Positions 1 through 7,483 of a stretch of DNA of 64,000 bases are shown in pieces. Within the stretch, counting starts at the first letter, position 1. The number at the start of each line of letters is the position of its first letter. The notes beneath the pieces are model-generated. The model searched no databases, had not been told where the DNA came from, and was given only the letters and a program-made list of their open reading frames with translations. This stretch comes from Nostocoides sp. HKS02 (lineage in GTDB: Bacteria; Actinomycetota; Actinomycetes; Actinomycetales; Dermatophilaceae), in the NCBI RefSeq assembly GCF_009707485.1, contig NZ_CP046121.1:806001-870000 (forward strand), given 5' to 3'. A program made the position numbers and the translations under genes.

Positions 1-55
1 GAATGTCGGCGTCGTCGTCGGCCAGCAGCACGCGGACCGGGCTGAACGCGCTCAT
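1..55 (-). CDS. Response regulator, N-terminal fragment (gene runs off the window)
   Basis: Only the first 18 codons are inside the window. They read MSAFSPVRVLLADDDADI: a short hydrophobic beta strand followed by an acidic DDD cluster, the usual opening of a receiver (CheY-like) domain. The aspartates would form the Mg-binding pocket beside the phosphoacceptor. A good ribosome binding site (GGAGG) lies about 10 bases upstream of the ATG on the minus strand. The gene is divergent from the GAF-ANTAR gene at 282, so the 226 bases between them should hold both promoters. The output domain is outside the window, so the regulator subclass cannot be told. Confidence 0.75.
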   Translation of the reverse strand, partial: MSAFSPVRVLLADDDADI

Positions 56-85
56 GGTCGATTGGCCTCCGATGTGGTCGATTGG
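55..85. repeat. Two 11-bp direct repeats at the start of the divergent response regulator gene
   Basis: The word TGGTCGATTGG occurs at 55-65 and again at 75-85, a 20-bp period. The first copy abuts the start codon of the minus-strand response regulator gene. The spacing of about two helical turns would suit a dimeric regulator. No clear sigma-70 promoter was seen in the surrounding 226 bases. This may be an operator or simply a small duplication. Confidence 0.3.
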
Positions 86-281
86 TGAGAAACGTACGTG
101 AGCGCGCGCGTGCGGGTGGACGCCTCGCCGAAACGTGGTCCAAACGGGGGATGCCCGCCTCGACCGCAGGAGGTGGATTGGTGCGCACCACGCGGCGACT
201 GGGTGGGGCCAGTAGCCTTGTGCACGCCGACAACGCCGACAGCGTCGAGGTAGCCGACAGAGGAATGAGACCGATGAACGG

Positions 282-1034
282 GTGCGCGAGACCAGTGCGG
301 TCACGTCGGTGAGTGACACCGCGGCGCGCCTGCGACGCCTCGTCGACGCCGAGCCACCCCTGGTCGAGGACCACGGCCTCGCCGGTCGGCTGGATCGGAT
401 CTGTCGCGCCGCGGTCCGGGTTCTGCCCGCCGACGGGGCGGGCGTCACGATCATGGACGGGGATGCGCGCCCGGCTGGCCCGATTGCCGCCTCCAGTCCC
501 CGATTTCGTCGGTTGGAGGAGATCCAGTTCACGCTGGGGGAGGGACCGTGTGTCGAGGCGTCCGCGGCGCGGAGCCCGGTCCTCGAGGAGAGCCTCGCGA
601 CCAGCGGTGGGCGCCGCTGGCCCGGATATGCCGCGGCAGCCCAGGAGCAAGGCGTGGCGGCCGTGTTCGCCTTTCCGATCCAGGTCGGTGCGGCCAGGCT
701 CGGCGCGCTGGACCTGTACCGGAACGAGGAAGGGTCGTTGAGCCCAGCGGCGGTGGCGGACGCGCTGGGGTTGGCGAGCATCTGCCTGAACACCCTGCTG
801 AGCGCGCAGGAGGTTGCGACCGACGGGGACGCGACCACCGTGCTGGGCGACCCGTTGCGCCACAGCGCAGTGGTCTTTCAAGCTCAGGGCGTGGTGATGA
901 TGCAGCTGGGGGTGCCGTTGGCCGAGGCGATGTTGCGGCTTCGAGCCCACGCATACTCCCAGGGCCGGGCCCTCGGCGAGGTCGCCCGCGATGTCGTCGC
1001 CGGTACGCTGGTCCTCGCCCGAGACGACCTGTGA
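282..1034 (+). CDS. GAF-ANTAR transcription antitermination regulator
   Basis: A 250-residue protein with a GAF sensory domain (about residues 25-175, with the family-typical LGEGPCVEA stretch near residue 85) and a C-terminal ANTAR domain (about 190-245, Q-A-x-G-V-V-M-M-Q-L-G). ANTAR domains bind paired RNA hairpins and prevent termination; GAF domains in this class sense small molecules or redox state. The GTG at 282 has only a weak ribosome site. The GTG at 309, which removes nine residues, is a possible alternative start. It lies 46 bases before a second GAF-ANTAR gene on the same strand, so the two are probably co-transcribed and arose by duplication. The ligand and RNA targets are unknown. 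Confidence 0.85.
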   Translation: MRETSAVTSVSDTAARLRRLVDAEPPLVEDHGLAGRLDRICRAAVRVLPADGAGVTIMDGDARPAGPIAASSPRFRRLEEIQFTLGEGPCVEASAARSPVLEESLATSGGRRWPGYAAAAQEQGVAAVFAFPIQVGAARLGALDLYRNEEGSLSPAAVADALGLASICLNTLLSAQEVATDGDATTVLGDPLRHSAVVFQAQGVVMMQLGVPLAEAMLRLRAHAYSQGRALGEVARDVVAGTLVLARDDL

Positions 1035-1080
1035 GCACGAGCCTGGCCCGTCGCCGAGACCGGGTCGACGGGAGAGCATC

Positions 1081-1815
1081 ATGACCACCATTTCCAAGGA
1101 ACGCCTGGCGGAGACGCTCGTTCAGGTGGCTGACACCCTCGTCGACGACTTTGACCTCATCGACTTCCTCACCATGGTCACCGAGCGGGCAGCCGAGCTC
1201 GCCGGCTCGTCGGCGGCCGGCCTGCTGCTCAGCGACGAGCACGGACAGCTCCAGTTCATGGCCGCCTCGACCGAGTCGGCTCGGGTCGTGGAGCTCTTTC
1301 AGGTGCAGCGGGAAGAGGGTCCGTGTCAGGACTGCTTCCGGTCTGGGAGCTCGGTCTCGGATGCCGAGCTCGTGCGGGCCACCCAACGCTGGCCCGCCTT
1401 TGCTCCCCGCGCGGTGGCGGCGGGATTTCGCTCGGTCAACGCGTTCCCGCTACGCCATCATCGGACCAGGATTGGTGCGCTGAACCTGTTCGACACGGCC
1501 CCGCGGCGGTATGCCGGCGCGGAGGAGCGCCTTCTGCAGGCGTTGGCCGACGTGGCCACGATCGGCATCCTGCAAGAACGCGCCATCCGTCGTGGAGAGC
1601 TGCTCACCGAACAGCTCCAACGGGCGCTGAACAGCCGGATCACCATCGAGCAGGCCAAGGGTGCCTTGGCCCAGGTCCACACCGTCACCCCCGATGCGGC
1701 GTTCGAGCTGTTGCGGGACTACAGCCGCCAGCGCGGGCAGCGGCTGACCGAGATCGCCGACGCCTTCCTGCACGACCCGACCAGCCATCCCGGCCTGACC
1801 GAGCGTCGGCCCTAG
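1081..1815 (+). CDS. GAF-ANTAR transcription antitermination regulator, second copy
   Basis: A 244-residue GAF-ANTAR protein. The GAF domain covers about residues 10-165 (motif EEGPCQDCFRSG near 75-90) and the ANTAR domain about 185-240 (Q-A-K-G-A-L-A-Q, then AFELLRDYSRQRGQRL). I chose the ATG at 1081 because a GGAGAG ribosome site lies five bases upstream; the frame is open further upstream but without such a site. EGPC is followed by a second cysteine three residues later, which could allow redox sensing, though that is inference. It follows the paralogue at 282 and precedes a PAS-PP2C phosphatase gene, with a strongly structured 260-base gap between. Confidence 0.88.
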   Translation: MTTISKERLAETLVQVADTLVDDFDLIDFLTMVTERAAELAGSSAAGLLLSDEHGQLQFMAASTESARVVELFQVQREEGPCQDCFRSGSSVSDAELVRATQRWPAFAPRAVAAGFRSVNAFPLRHHRTRIGALNLFDTAPRRYAGAEERLLQALADVATIGILQERAIRRGELLTEQLQRALNSRITIEQAKGALAQVHTVTPDAAFELLRDYSRQRGQRLTEIADAFLHDPTSHPGLTERRP

Positions 1816-1835
1816 CCGGCCCGCCGACCGCGAGC

Positions 1836-1883
1836 GTGCCCCCTCAACCGCAGGCAGGGGGTGAATTCCGCGGGAGGGGGCAC
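1836..1883 (+). terminator. Large hairpin downstream of the second GAF-ANTAR gene
   Basis: A perfect 10-bp stem (GTGCCCCCTC at 1836-1845 with GAGGGGGCAC at 1874-1883) extends inward through CCGC/GCGG after a two-base bulge. There is no T tract. It lies 20 bases after the stop codon of the gene ending at 1815, so it is probably a terminator. A role as an antitermination target is considered under findings. Confidence 0.55.
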
Positions 1884-1893
1884 ACCCATGACC

Positions 1894-1958
1894 TGCCCCA
1901 GGCGACGGCCCCCGAGTGTGCGAGTCGCCCCAGAGGTCGAAGCCATGGTCTGGGGCAG
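1894..1958 (+). other. Second long-range hairpin in the leader of the PAS-PP2C gene
   Basis: CTGCCCCAG at 1894-1902 pairs perfectly with CTGGGGCAG at 1950-1958. Nested inside are GCGAC (1903-1907) and GTCGC (1924-1928), giving a branched fold in the 260-base gap before the phosphatase gene at 2075. With the hairpin at 1836-1883 it makes a tandem structured leader. The function is not known. Confidence 0.4.
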
Positions 1959-2074
1959 CACTATTGACGATAGGGCGCCGGTGTCGGCAGAGGCAAGGAC
2001 AGCATGCCCGGGGGTTGCTACCGTTCGCGCCAACCATGCGCAACCAGAGCGCAACCTCGTGCAGAGAGGGCCCC

Positions 2075-3346
2075 ATGGCGAATCCTCGTCCCATCGATCG
2101 TGACGCGCCCATGGACTACCGCGCGGTGTTCGACGCGTTGCCCAACCCGTGCGCGCTGCTCAGCCCCGACCTGCGCGTGCTCGATGTGAACGCGGCATAC
2201 CCAGTGGTGGTCGGCCGTACCCGGCGCGAGCTCCTCGGCCGCGACTTGGTCGAGGTGCTGCCGTTCGGCGGGCTGGAGGCCGTCGACGGGGCCGCCCACC
2301 GCATCCGACGGTCGTTGCAGCGGGCCTTGGCCAGCGGGATCCCCGAGGTCCTGCCGGTCCAGCGCTACGACGTTCGAACGGACGCCGCGGCCCAGACGCC
2401 GCTCGCCACCCGCTACTGGATCTCGACGGCCACGCCCATCACGAACGCGGACCAGGTGGTGGTCGCGCTCCTCCACAAGATCCAGGACGTGACCCCAGTC
2501 GTCCTGTCGGTTGCTGCCGACATCGGTGCCGGCGACGCGGTTCGCGGCGTGGACCTTGAAGGGCACTCGGACGTGTTCGCGTTGGCGCGGGAGCTGCAGA
2601 GCGCGAACGCCCTGCTGTTGGACGCCCAAGAGCGCGAACGCGAGACCAGCCTGGCGCTGCAACGCGCGATGCTCCCCGCCTCCATCCCTGAACGGGCACG
2701 CGGACGGGTCGCGGCCAGATACCTGCCGGCGAGCAGCTCCCTGAGCGTCGGAGGCGACTGGTACGACGTCGCCGCGCTGCCGGACGGGCGGCTGGCGGCC
2801 GCCGTGGGCGATGTTGTCGGACACGGTCTGCACGCGGCCGCTGTCATGGGCCAGCTGCGCAGCGCCCTCAGCGCCGTAACGGTCGCGGACGTCGGACCCG
2901 GCAACGCCCTGCAGGTCCTCGACCGGTTCGCTCGACAGATCGACCAGGCCACCGCCACCACAGCCGTCAAGGTCGTTCTCGACCTGGAGCAAGGCACCGC
3001 GACCTACAGCAGCGCCGGCCACCTCCCGCCGCTGCTGCATCATGCCGACGGGAGGATCGAGGCCCTCGACCAGGCGCTCGGGCCGCCGCTGGCGACCACC
3101 GACGAAGCCGACGCCCGTCCTCAGGCAACCACGCACTTCAGCCCGGGCGCCCGGCTCGTCCTGTACACCGACGGCCTGGTCGAACGCCGCACCGAAGACC
3201 TGACCGTCGGTCTCGCCCGCCTCGCCACCTGCCTGCGCGAGCATCCAGGACTCAGTCCGGAGGCACTCATGGACACCATCCTCCGCCAGGTCCGCGAGCA
3301 CGAGCGCGCCGCCGACGACACCGCGGTCCTCGTCATCGGGCTCTGA
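2075..3346 (+). CDS. PAS domain / SpoIIE-type PP2C serine phosphatase (RsbU-like)
   Basis: A 423-residue protein. Residues about 13-120 form a PAS domain (DYRAVFDALPNPCALLSPD). A short helical linker (about 185-205) leads to a PP2C/SpoIIE phosphatase domain (about 215-420) with the metal-site motifs GGDWYD, VGDVVGHG and, near the end, DDTAVLVI. Family members dephosphorylate anti-anti-sigma factors and so switch on stress sigma factors. The start ATG at 2075 follows an AGAGAGGG ribosome site by four bases. An anti-sigma or STAS partner is not encoded next to it. The last 14 bases overlap the convergent small gene ending at 3333. Confidence 0.88.
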   Translation: MANPRPIDRDAPMDYRAVFDALPNPCALLSPDLRVLDVNAAYPVVVGRTRRELLGRDLVEVLPFGGLEAVDGAAHRIRRSLQRALASGIPEVLPVQRYDVRTDAAAQTPLATRYWISTATPITNADQVVVALLHKIQDVTPVVLSVAADIGAGDAVRGVDLEGHSDVFALARELQSANALLLDAQERERETSLALQRAMLPASIPERARGRVAARYLPASSSLSVGGDWYDVAALPDGRLAAAVGDVVGHGLHAAAVMGQLRSALSAVTVADVGPGNALQVLDRFARQIDQATATTAVKVVLDLEQGTATYSSAGHLPPLLHHADGRIEALDQALGPPLATTDEADARPQATTHFSPGARLVLYTDGLVERRTEDLTVGLARLATCLREHPGLSPEALMDTILRQVREHERAADDTAVLVIGL

Positions 3347-3539
3347 GTCGGGCTCTGACCCACGGGCGGGAAGGGCGCCGAACTGGCTCCGGGTCTGGCA
3401 GGCCGAGAGCGTGGTCGACCTCGGCCTGGGTCAGGGCTCGGTTGGCCTCTGTCGCGGCGGCGAGCAGGTCGCCGAGCAAGACGATCTCGTCGGCAAGGGC
3501 GGTGTCAGTGAGCTGGTCGGTGGACTGGCTTGGGACCAT
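3333..3539 (-). CDS. Small helical protein of unknown function
   Basis: A 68-residue protein, not recognised. Residues about 10-46 (LTDTALADEIVLLGDLLAAA and onward) form a regular amphipathic helix rich in Ala, Leu, Asp and Glu. The C-terminal third is Arg/Pro-rich and may be poorly ordered or slightly misread. The ATG at 3539 has a GAAGG ribosome site about 10 bases upstream. An in-frame ATG at 3608 would add 23 residues but has no ribosome site. It converges on and slightly overlaps the phosphatase gene. The helical pattern and the start signal are the only support. Confidence 0.5.
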   Translation of the reverse strand: MVPSQSTDQLTDTALADEIVLLGDLLAAATEANRALTQAEVDHALGLPDPEPVRRPSRPWVRARLRAR

Positions 3540-3719
3540 GAGCGTGCTGCCTTCGTCAGGGGAAACGGAACCGGTGTCCGCGCCAACGCGTCCCTGCGTC
3601 ACGTCCATGAGATTCGGCCGCTGCGCGGCCGCTGTGACAAGACCGGGTCCGGGGTCTGGCCTGAGCGAGGAGTTGATAACTCCCACCACTGATGGTGTGA
3701 CGGCCGGCCCTGGGACGCC

Positions 3720-3737
3720 ATAGCCCATCGGGGCTAT
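3720..3737 (-). terminator. Short hairpin after the small cysteine-rich membrane protein gene
   Basis: ATAGCCC (3720-3726) pairs with GGGCTAT (3731-3737) across a four-base loop. It lies 35 bases downstream of the stop codon of the minus-strand gene at 3773-3973. A 7-bp stem without a T tract is a weak terminator candidate. Confidence 0.35.
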
Positions 3738-3772
3738 CCGCGGTTGGCGAGGCGGGTGCTCCGGCGTGTTCC

Positions 3773-3973
3773 CTAGCCCCGTCCCGAACGGGCCCGGCTG
3801 CGGCGCACGAGCGCCGTGATCCCCGGCGCCGCGATCGCCACGATGCTGGCGAGGCACCCGATGGGGATCGGGAGGCAACAGCCGCCACACGACACTCTCG
3901 TGCCGTTGGGAGTGGTGGTGGTGTAGTTCGGGATTGGACCGAGGCGAAACCGGCCTCGCGGGGATGATGACAA
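3773..3973 (-). CDS. Small cysteine-containing membrane protein, TTG start
   Basis: A 66-residue protein with one membrane segment (about residues 33-56) immediately preceded by a CGGCC cluster and LPIPIGC. A basic tail (RRSRARSGRG) follows, suggesting an inside C terminus. I do not recognise the family. The start is a TTG with AGGA six bases upstream; an ATG just beyond it is in another frame. The clean membrane segment with flanking charges, and a hairpin just after the stop, argue for a real gene despite its size. The paired cysteines could bind metal or form a disulfide; that is inference. Confidence 0.5.
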   Translation of the reverse strand: MSSSPRGRFRLGPIPNYTTTTPNGTRVSCGGCCLPIPIGCLASIVAIAAPGITALVRRSRARSGRG

Positions 3974-4031
3974 TGCATGTCCTATCAGGGGTGATTTCTT
4001 TCAGGGTGATCATCGCGAATGCGTGTGCCGA

Positions 4032-4062
4032 GAAGGCTCCCTTGGCATTCAAGGGAGCCTTC
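4032..4062 (-). terminator. Strong intrinsic hairpin, perfect 13-bp stem
   Basis: GAAGGCTCCCTTG (4032-4044) pairs perfectly with CAAGGGAGCCTTC (4050-4062) around a five-base loop GCATT. It lies 83 bases downstream of the stop of the small minus-strand gene at 4146-4300 and is most likely its terminator. It also insulates the next minus-strand gene, which begins at 3973. Confidence 0.8.
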
Positions 4063-4145
4063 TCGTGGCGTGTTGTGCAGCGAGCCGTGAATAGCGCCGA
4101 CCACGGTGCGAATCAGCACATGCTGGCGACTCGACCGTTCGGTGG

Positions 4146-4300
4146 TCAGGCGTTGTCGTCGTTGTTTCGGCGGGTTCCGGACTTGGCCAGGCCGCGCGCG
4201 ATCATGGAGCCGATCATGAGGAAGGTGATGTAGCGCAGCGCCTGGTCGGCGCTGAAGGGTCGGGGCCGGTGGTGACGTCAGCGTTCAGGCTGGTGGCCAT
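4146..4300 (-). CDS. Small one-helix membrane protein, apparent 1-base frameshift
   Basis: The ATG at 4300 has a consensus ribosome site (AGGAG, eight bases upstream) and reads MATSLNADVTTGPD. The frame then runs into a stop about 15 codons later. Restoring one base in the GGG run at 4257-4259 (CCC on the coding strand) gives a coherent 51-residue protein that continues PFSADQALRYITFLMIGSM and ends RRNNDDNA. The middle (about residues 22-38) is a hydrophobic helix. A strong terminator hairpin follows at 4032-4062. The ribosome site, coherent helix and terminator make this a genuine short gene. It may be broken in the organism, but an assembly error is likelier. The family is not recognised. 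Confidence 0.6.
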
Positions 4301-4519
4301 GAGGACTCCTGTTTCCCCCGAGAGTTCGGAGGTTTGAGATCAAGTTCCGCGCAATGGCCTTCTATTAGACACTCGACACCTCAGAATGAGGGGCGGCGGC
4401 CAGCCACGATGGGCGGCCACGTCATGCGGTGCGTGAACACTGTCGGAGTGTCTGGGCCCTGTCAACTCGATGGTTTCGGGTGACGTTTCCGGATTGGCAG
4501 TGATGCCACGTGGTCAGGG

Positions 4520-5434
4520 GTGGCCAACGAGGTGGCTTATTCTGGCGGGGTGTCCCCTTTTGATCGTGTGGTCCTGATTTTCAATCCCAAGAGCACCGGT
4601 CAAGCGCGGGAGCTGGCCGAGGGGCTGCGCGCCGACTTGGCGGAGCGAGTGCCCACCTTGGGCGTCGAGCTGCTTCCCACTGAACATGCCGGTCACGCGA
4701 CCGAGCTGGCCCGGGTGGCTGCCGAGCGGGGCCGGCCGCTGGTGATGTCCGTGAGCGGCGACGGCGGATACAACGAGGTGGTGAACGGCGTCATGCAGGC
4801 GGGCAACGACAATGCGGTCGCCGCAGTGCTGGCGGCGGGCAACGCGAACGACCACCGCCGCACGACCAAGGAGCGGCCGATAGCCGAGGCGATCGCCGAC
4901 GGCACCGTCAGCCGCATCGACCTGCTCCGGCTCACCGCTGACGGCGCGGCGGGCGACGTCGTCCGGTACGCCCACTCGTACATCGGGTTGGGGCTGACGC
5001 CCATCGTCGCGGTCGACCTGGAAAAGGGCGACAAGGGTTCGCTGCGCGAGATGGTCACCGTCGTTCGCTCGTTCGCCCGCTTCCGTCCCTTCGAGATCGA
5101 GGTGGAAGACGGGACCCGACAGCGGTTCGACAGCCTGGTGTTCGCGAACATCGCCCAGATGGCCAAGGTGGCCACGTTGAGCGAGGTCCAGAGCCGCCCG
5201 GATGACGGACTGTTCGAGGTGATCACGCTCAGGCACACCGCGAAGTGGCGAATCCTGGCGACCGCGGTCAAGGCCAGCACCACGGGGCTGGGCAAGCAGC
5301 CCAGCGTGAGCACCTACACGTTCACGACGGTGAGCCCGCTGCCCTTGCAGGTCGACGGCGAGGTGATGGACCTGCCGGCGGGCGCCACGGTGCGCGTGGA
5401 CATCGCAGCGCAGGCGCTCCAGACGGTCCTCTGA
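4520..5434 (+). CDS. Diacylglycerol kinase-like lipid kinase (YegS/DagK family)
   Basis: A 304-residue protein with the DAG-kinase catalytic fold: FNPKSTG near residue 22 (nucleotide-binding loop), then SGDGGYNEVVNG near 79-90, the family's GDGTxNEV signature with Gly for Thr. Next comes AAGNANDHRRT, equivalent to the usual GTxNDFAR. The C-terminal half is the beta-sandwich lid typical of YegS/DgkB, ending in VDGEVMDLPA. It probably phosphorylates a lipid or lipid-like substrate at the membrane face. The GTG at 4520 is taken as start; a GTG at 4550 after GGCGGGG would trim ten residues. It converges on the GAF-ANTAR gene at 5474 with a 39-base gap. Confidence 0.8.
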   Translation: MANEVAYSGGVSPFDRVVLIFNPKSTGQARELAEGLRADLAERVPTLGVELLPTEHAGHATELARVAAERGRPLVMSVSGDGGYNEVVNGVMQAGNDNAVAAVLAAGNANDHRRTTKERPIAEAIADGTVSRIDLLRLTADGAAGDVVRYAHSYIGLGLTPIVAVDLEKGDKGSLREMVTVVRSFARFRPFEIEVEDGTRQRFDSLVFANIAQMAKVATLSEVQSRPDDGLFEVITLRHTAKWRILATAVKASTTGLGKQPSVSTYTFTTVSPLPLQVDGEVMDLPAGATVRVDIAAQALQTVL

Positions 5435-5473
5435 CCCGTCTGGCCCAACTGGTCGATCGGGCGCACGGCACCG

Positions 5474-6172
5474 TCAGGACGGGTTCTGTGGCCGCGACTC
5501 CGATTCCACGAGGTCCGCTGCCAGCGACCGCAGCTTGCGGTTGTGCTTCTGTGACGCGGTGGACAGGATCGTGAACGCATCCTCTGGCGAGCAGTGATGC
5601 GTGGCGATGAGGACTCCGAGCGCCATGTCGATCGTCTTGCGCGACTCAAGAGCCTGCCGCATGTGCTCGGCCGTGGCTGAGGCCTCGGCGTGGGCGTCCG
5701 CGTTCATCACCGCGATGCCGATGTACGTGGTGATCTCACTGGCGAGCTCGAGTGTGTCGTCGCCGAACGCGTCGGGTTCGCGTGAGTAGTTGTTGAGCGC
5801 ACCAATGGTGACGCCTTGGAAGGGCAGCGGCACGGACAGCGAGCTGAGCACCCCGTGCGTGACGACCCGTTGGGTGTAGGTCGGCCACCGTTGCTCGGTA
5901 CGCATGTCCGCCACCACCATGGGCATTCCGGTTCGACCGGCGTCCATGCACGGGCCGTATCCCTGCTTGTACTGGAGCTCGTCCGCGTCCAGCGCCAACC
6001 GCCCGCTGTATGCCGCGGTCCACGCCTTGTCGCCGCGCATCAGGGTCACCGAGGTGGCCTCCGCCCCCGGCAGCCACACTTGCGCGATCCCCGCCACCTC
6101 GTTCAGGACGTCCTCGAGAGGCCTTCCGACCAACACGACCTCAGCGAGGGCTTTGTACCCATCCATGCTCAT
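5474..6172 (-). CDS. GAF-ANTAR transcription antitermination regulator, third copy
   Basis: A 232-residue protein: GAF domain about residues 10-155 (GYGPCMDAGRTG near 75) and ANTAR domain about 165-225 (S-R-K-T-I-D-M-A-L-G-V-L-I, then CSPEDAFTIL). The ATG at 6172 begins MSMDGYKAL, where homology-like sequence starts; an in-frame extension to 6229 is Arg/Lys/Gln-rich and unlike the family. The ribosome site is weak (GGGCGA). It is transcribed alone, away from the envelope operon at 6341, so the 168 bases between carry divergent promoters. It differs clearly from the two tandem GAF-ANTAR genes at 282 and 1081. Confidence 0.87.
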   Translation of the reverse strand: MSMDGYKALAEVVLVGRPLEDVLNEVAGIAQVWLPGAEATSVTLMRGDKAWTAAYSGRLALDADELQYKQGYGPCMDAGRTGMPMVVADMRTEQRWPTYTQRVVTHGVLSSLSVPLPFQGVTIGALNNYSREPDAFGDDTLELASEITTYIGIAVMNADAHAEASATAEHMRQALESRKTIDMALGVLIATHHCSPEDAFTILSTASQKHNRKLRSLAADLVESESRPQNPS

Positions 6173-6340
6173 TCGCCCAGTATGACGATGCGACTGTCGG
6201 ACGGATCGGGGCGGCTTCGTTTGCGGCATTTATGCAGGTCAAGACGGTTTGGGAGGTTTGAACCACCCGGGCCCGGGTAGCCCCCTGACACGCGCGTTTG
6301 CACCAGATCGCGCGATCCCGCACTTCTGGACAGGACTGGA

Positions 6341-7063
6341 ATGACCATGAGCGAGACCTATGAGGACACCGGAACGAGAAGCGACGGCGACGTGACCGGG
6401 GTTGCCAAGGACGAGGCGCGCGCCACCGCCGAGCAGGCCAAGGAGGGTGCCGGCCGCGTCGCTGCGGTGGGCAAGGACGAGGCGATGCATGTCGCCCAGG
6501 AGGCCGGTCAGCAGGCCAAGGACCTGTGGAACCAGACGCGCAGTCAGCTGCTGGACCAGAGCGCCGAGCAGCAGAGCAGGGTCGCCGAGGGCCTGCGCTC
6601 GCTGAGCCAGGAGCTGTCGACCATGGCTCGTGGGTCGCAGCAGCAGGGTGTGGCCAGCGACTTGGCGCAGCAGGCTTCGCAGCGCGTCGGCGAGGTCGCG
6701 GGGTGGCTTGATGAGCGCGACCCGGGCTCGCTGGTCGCCGAGGTGAAGCGGTTCGCGCGGCAGCGGCCCGGCGCCTTCCTGGGCGCGGCAGCGGTGCTGG
6801 GGCTGGTCGGCGGGCGGCTGAGCCGCGGTCTGGTCGCGGACCACCAGGAGACCGGCAGCTCCGAGGGCGCGACCGCCTCGACCGGGAATGCCACCGGGAA
6901 TGCATCGACAGGGTATGCCGCGCCGGCGGCGGCCGCGGCAGGGTCGCCGACCGACACCTGGGTGCCTGCCGCCGAGCGGCCTGTGCTCGACCCGATGACC
7001 GGGACAGGCGGCACTGGAGCCGTCAGCACCGGCGCGACCGGAGCGGGCGAGTACCCCCGATGA
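6341..7063 (+). CDS. Ala/Gln-rich envelope-stress protein with one membrane segment, first gene of a holin/DUF3618 operon
   Basis: A 240-residue protein without a domain I can name. Residues about 15-150 are a long, Ala/Gln/Glu-rich amphipathic helical stretch. A hydrophobic segment at about 148-170 (GAFLGAAAVLGLVGGRLSRG) follows, then a low-complexity Gly/Thr/Ala tail. The stop overlaps the ATG of the next gene at 7060 (ATGA), so the two are translationally coupled. The downstream genes encode a holin-X-type membrane protein and a DUF3618 protein; this trio is common in actinobacteria. Members are small membrane-associated proteins of unproven role, probably in envelope stress. Confidence 0.75.
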   Translation: MTMSETYEDTGTRSDGDVTGVAKDEARATAEQAKEGAGRVAAVGKDEAMHVAQEAGQQAKDLWNQTRSQLLDQSAEQQSRVAEGLRSLSQELSTMARGSQQQGVASDLAQQASQRVGEVAGWLDERDPGSLVAEVKRFARQRPGAFLGAAAVLGLVGGRLSRGLVADHQETGSSEGATASTGNATGNASTGYAAPAAAAAGSPTDTWVPAAERPVLDPMTGTGGTGAVSTGATGAGEYPR

Positions 7064-7483
7064 GCCAGCAGGACTCACGGCTCGAGGACCATCAGGCACG
7101 GTCGCTTGGCAACATCGGTGAGCTTGTTCGCTGACATCAGCCGCGACCTGTCGACGCTGGTCCGCCAGGAGATGGAGCTGGCCAAGGCCGAGATGCGCGA
7201 GTCGGCGACCAGGGCGGGAAAGGGCGTCGGCATGTTCGGCGGCGCCGGAGTGGCGGCCCACTTCGTGCTGCTGTTCTTGTCGATCGCGCTGTGGTGGGGG
7301 CTGGGCAACGAGACCGGGCGTGGCTGGTCAGCCCTGCTGGTGGCCTTGGCGTGGGCCATCGTCGCCGGTGTGCTCGCTGCCATGGGCCGACGCGAGATCA
7401 AGCAGGTCAAGGGAATTCCACAGACGACACACACGGCGCGGGAGATTCCGGACGCGCTCAAAGGGAACGAGGACAAGCGATGA
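7060..7483 (+). CDS. Holin-X/phage-holin superfamily III-like membrane protein, apparent 1-base frameshift
   Basis: The natural start is the ATG at 7060, overlapping the previous stop (ATGA). It reads MSQQDSRLEDHQARSLGNIGEL and then stops at a TGA. The rest of the protein (FADISRDLSTLVRQEMELAK onward) is in the next frame. Removing one T at 7124-7125 (GAGCTTGTTC to GAGCTGTTC) joins them into a 140-residue protein. Two membrane helices (about 60-85 and 92-115) follow the RQEMELAKAEM helix typical of the family. Without the repair only a TTG start at 7106, lacking a ribosome site, would be available. The stop overlaps the DUF3618 start at 7480. Phage-holin naming is historical; lysis activity is not implied. 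Confidence 0.72.

Noticed and set aside
82..312. 76-codon plus-strand frame before the first GAF-ANTAR gene
   Set aside because: Arg/Gly-rich with no coherent helices or motifs. It overlaps the probable divergent promoter region and the start of the real gene.
2018..3301. Long minus-strand open frame opposite the PAS-PP2C gene, and similar ones opposite polA (19103-21508), uvrB (31894-34353) and uvrA (41778-44309)
   Set aside because: They mirror well-recognised genes, have His/Arg/Gly/Val-rich compositions typical of antisense frames in high-GC DNA, show no family motifs and lack ribosome sites.
3934..4233. 99-codon plus-strand frame
   Set aside because: It runs through the strong terminator hairpin at 4032-4062 and opposite two small minus-strand genes that have start signals. 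No ribosome site.
7106..7483. Holin-type protein starting at the TTG at 7106
   Set aside because: It would leave a gap after the previous gene, lacks a ribosome site and starts mid-domain. The ATG at 7060 with a one-base repair fits the family and the ATGA overlap better.
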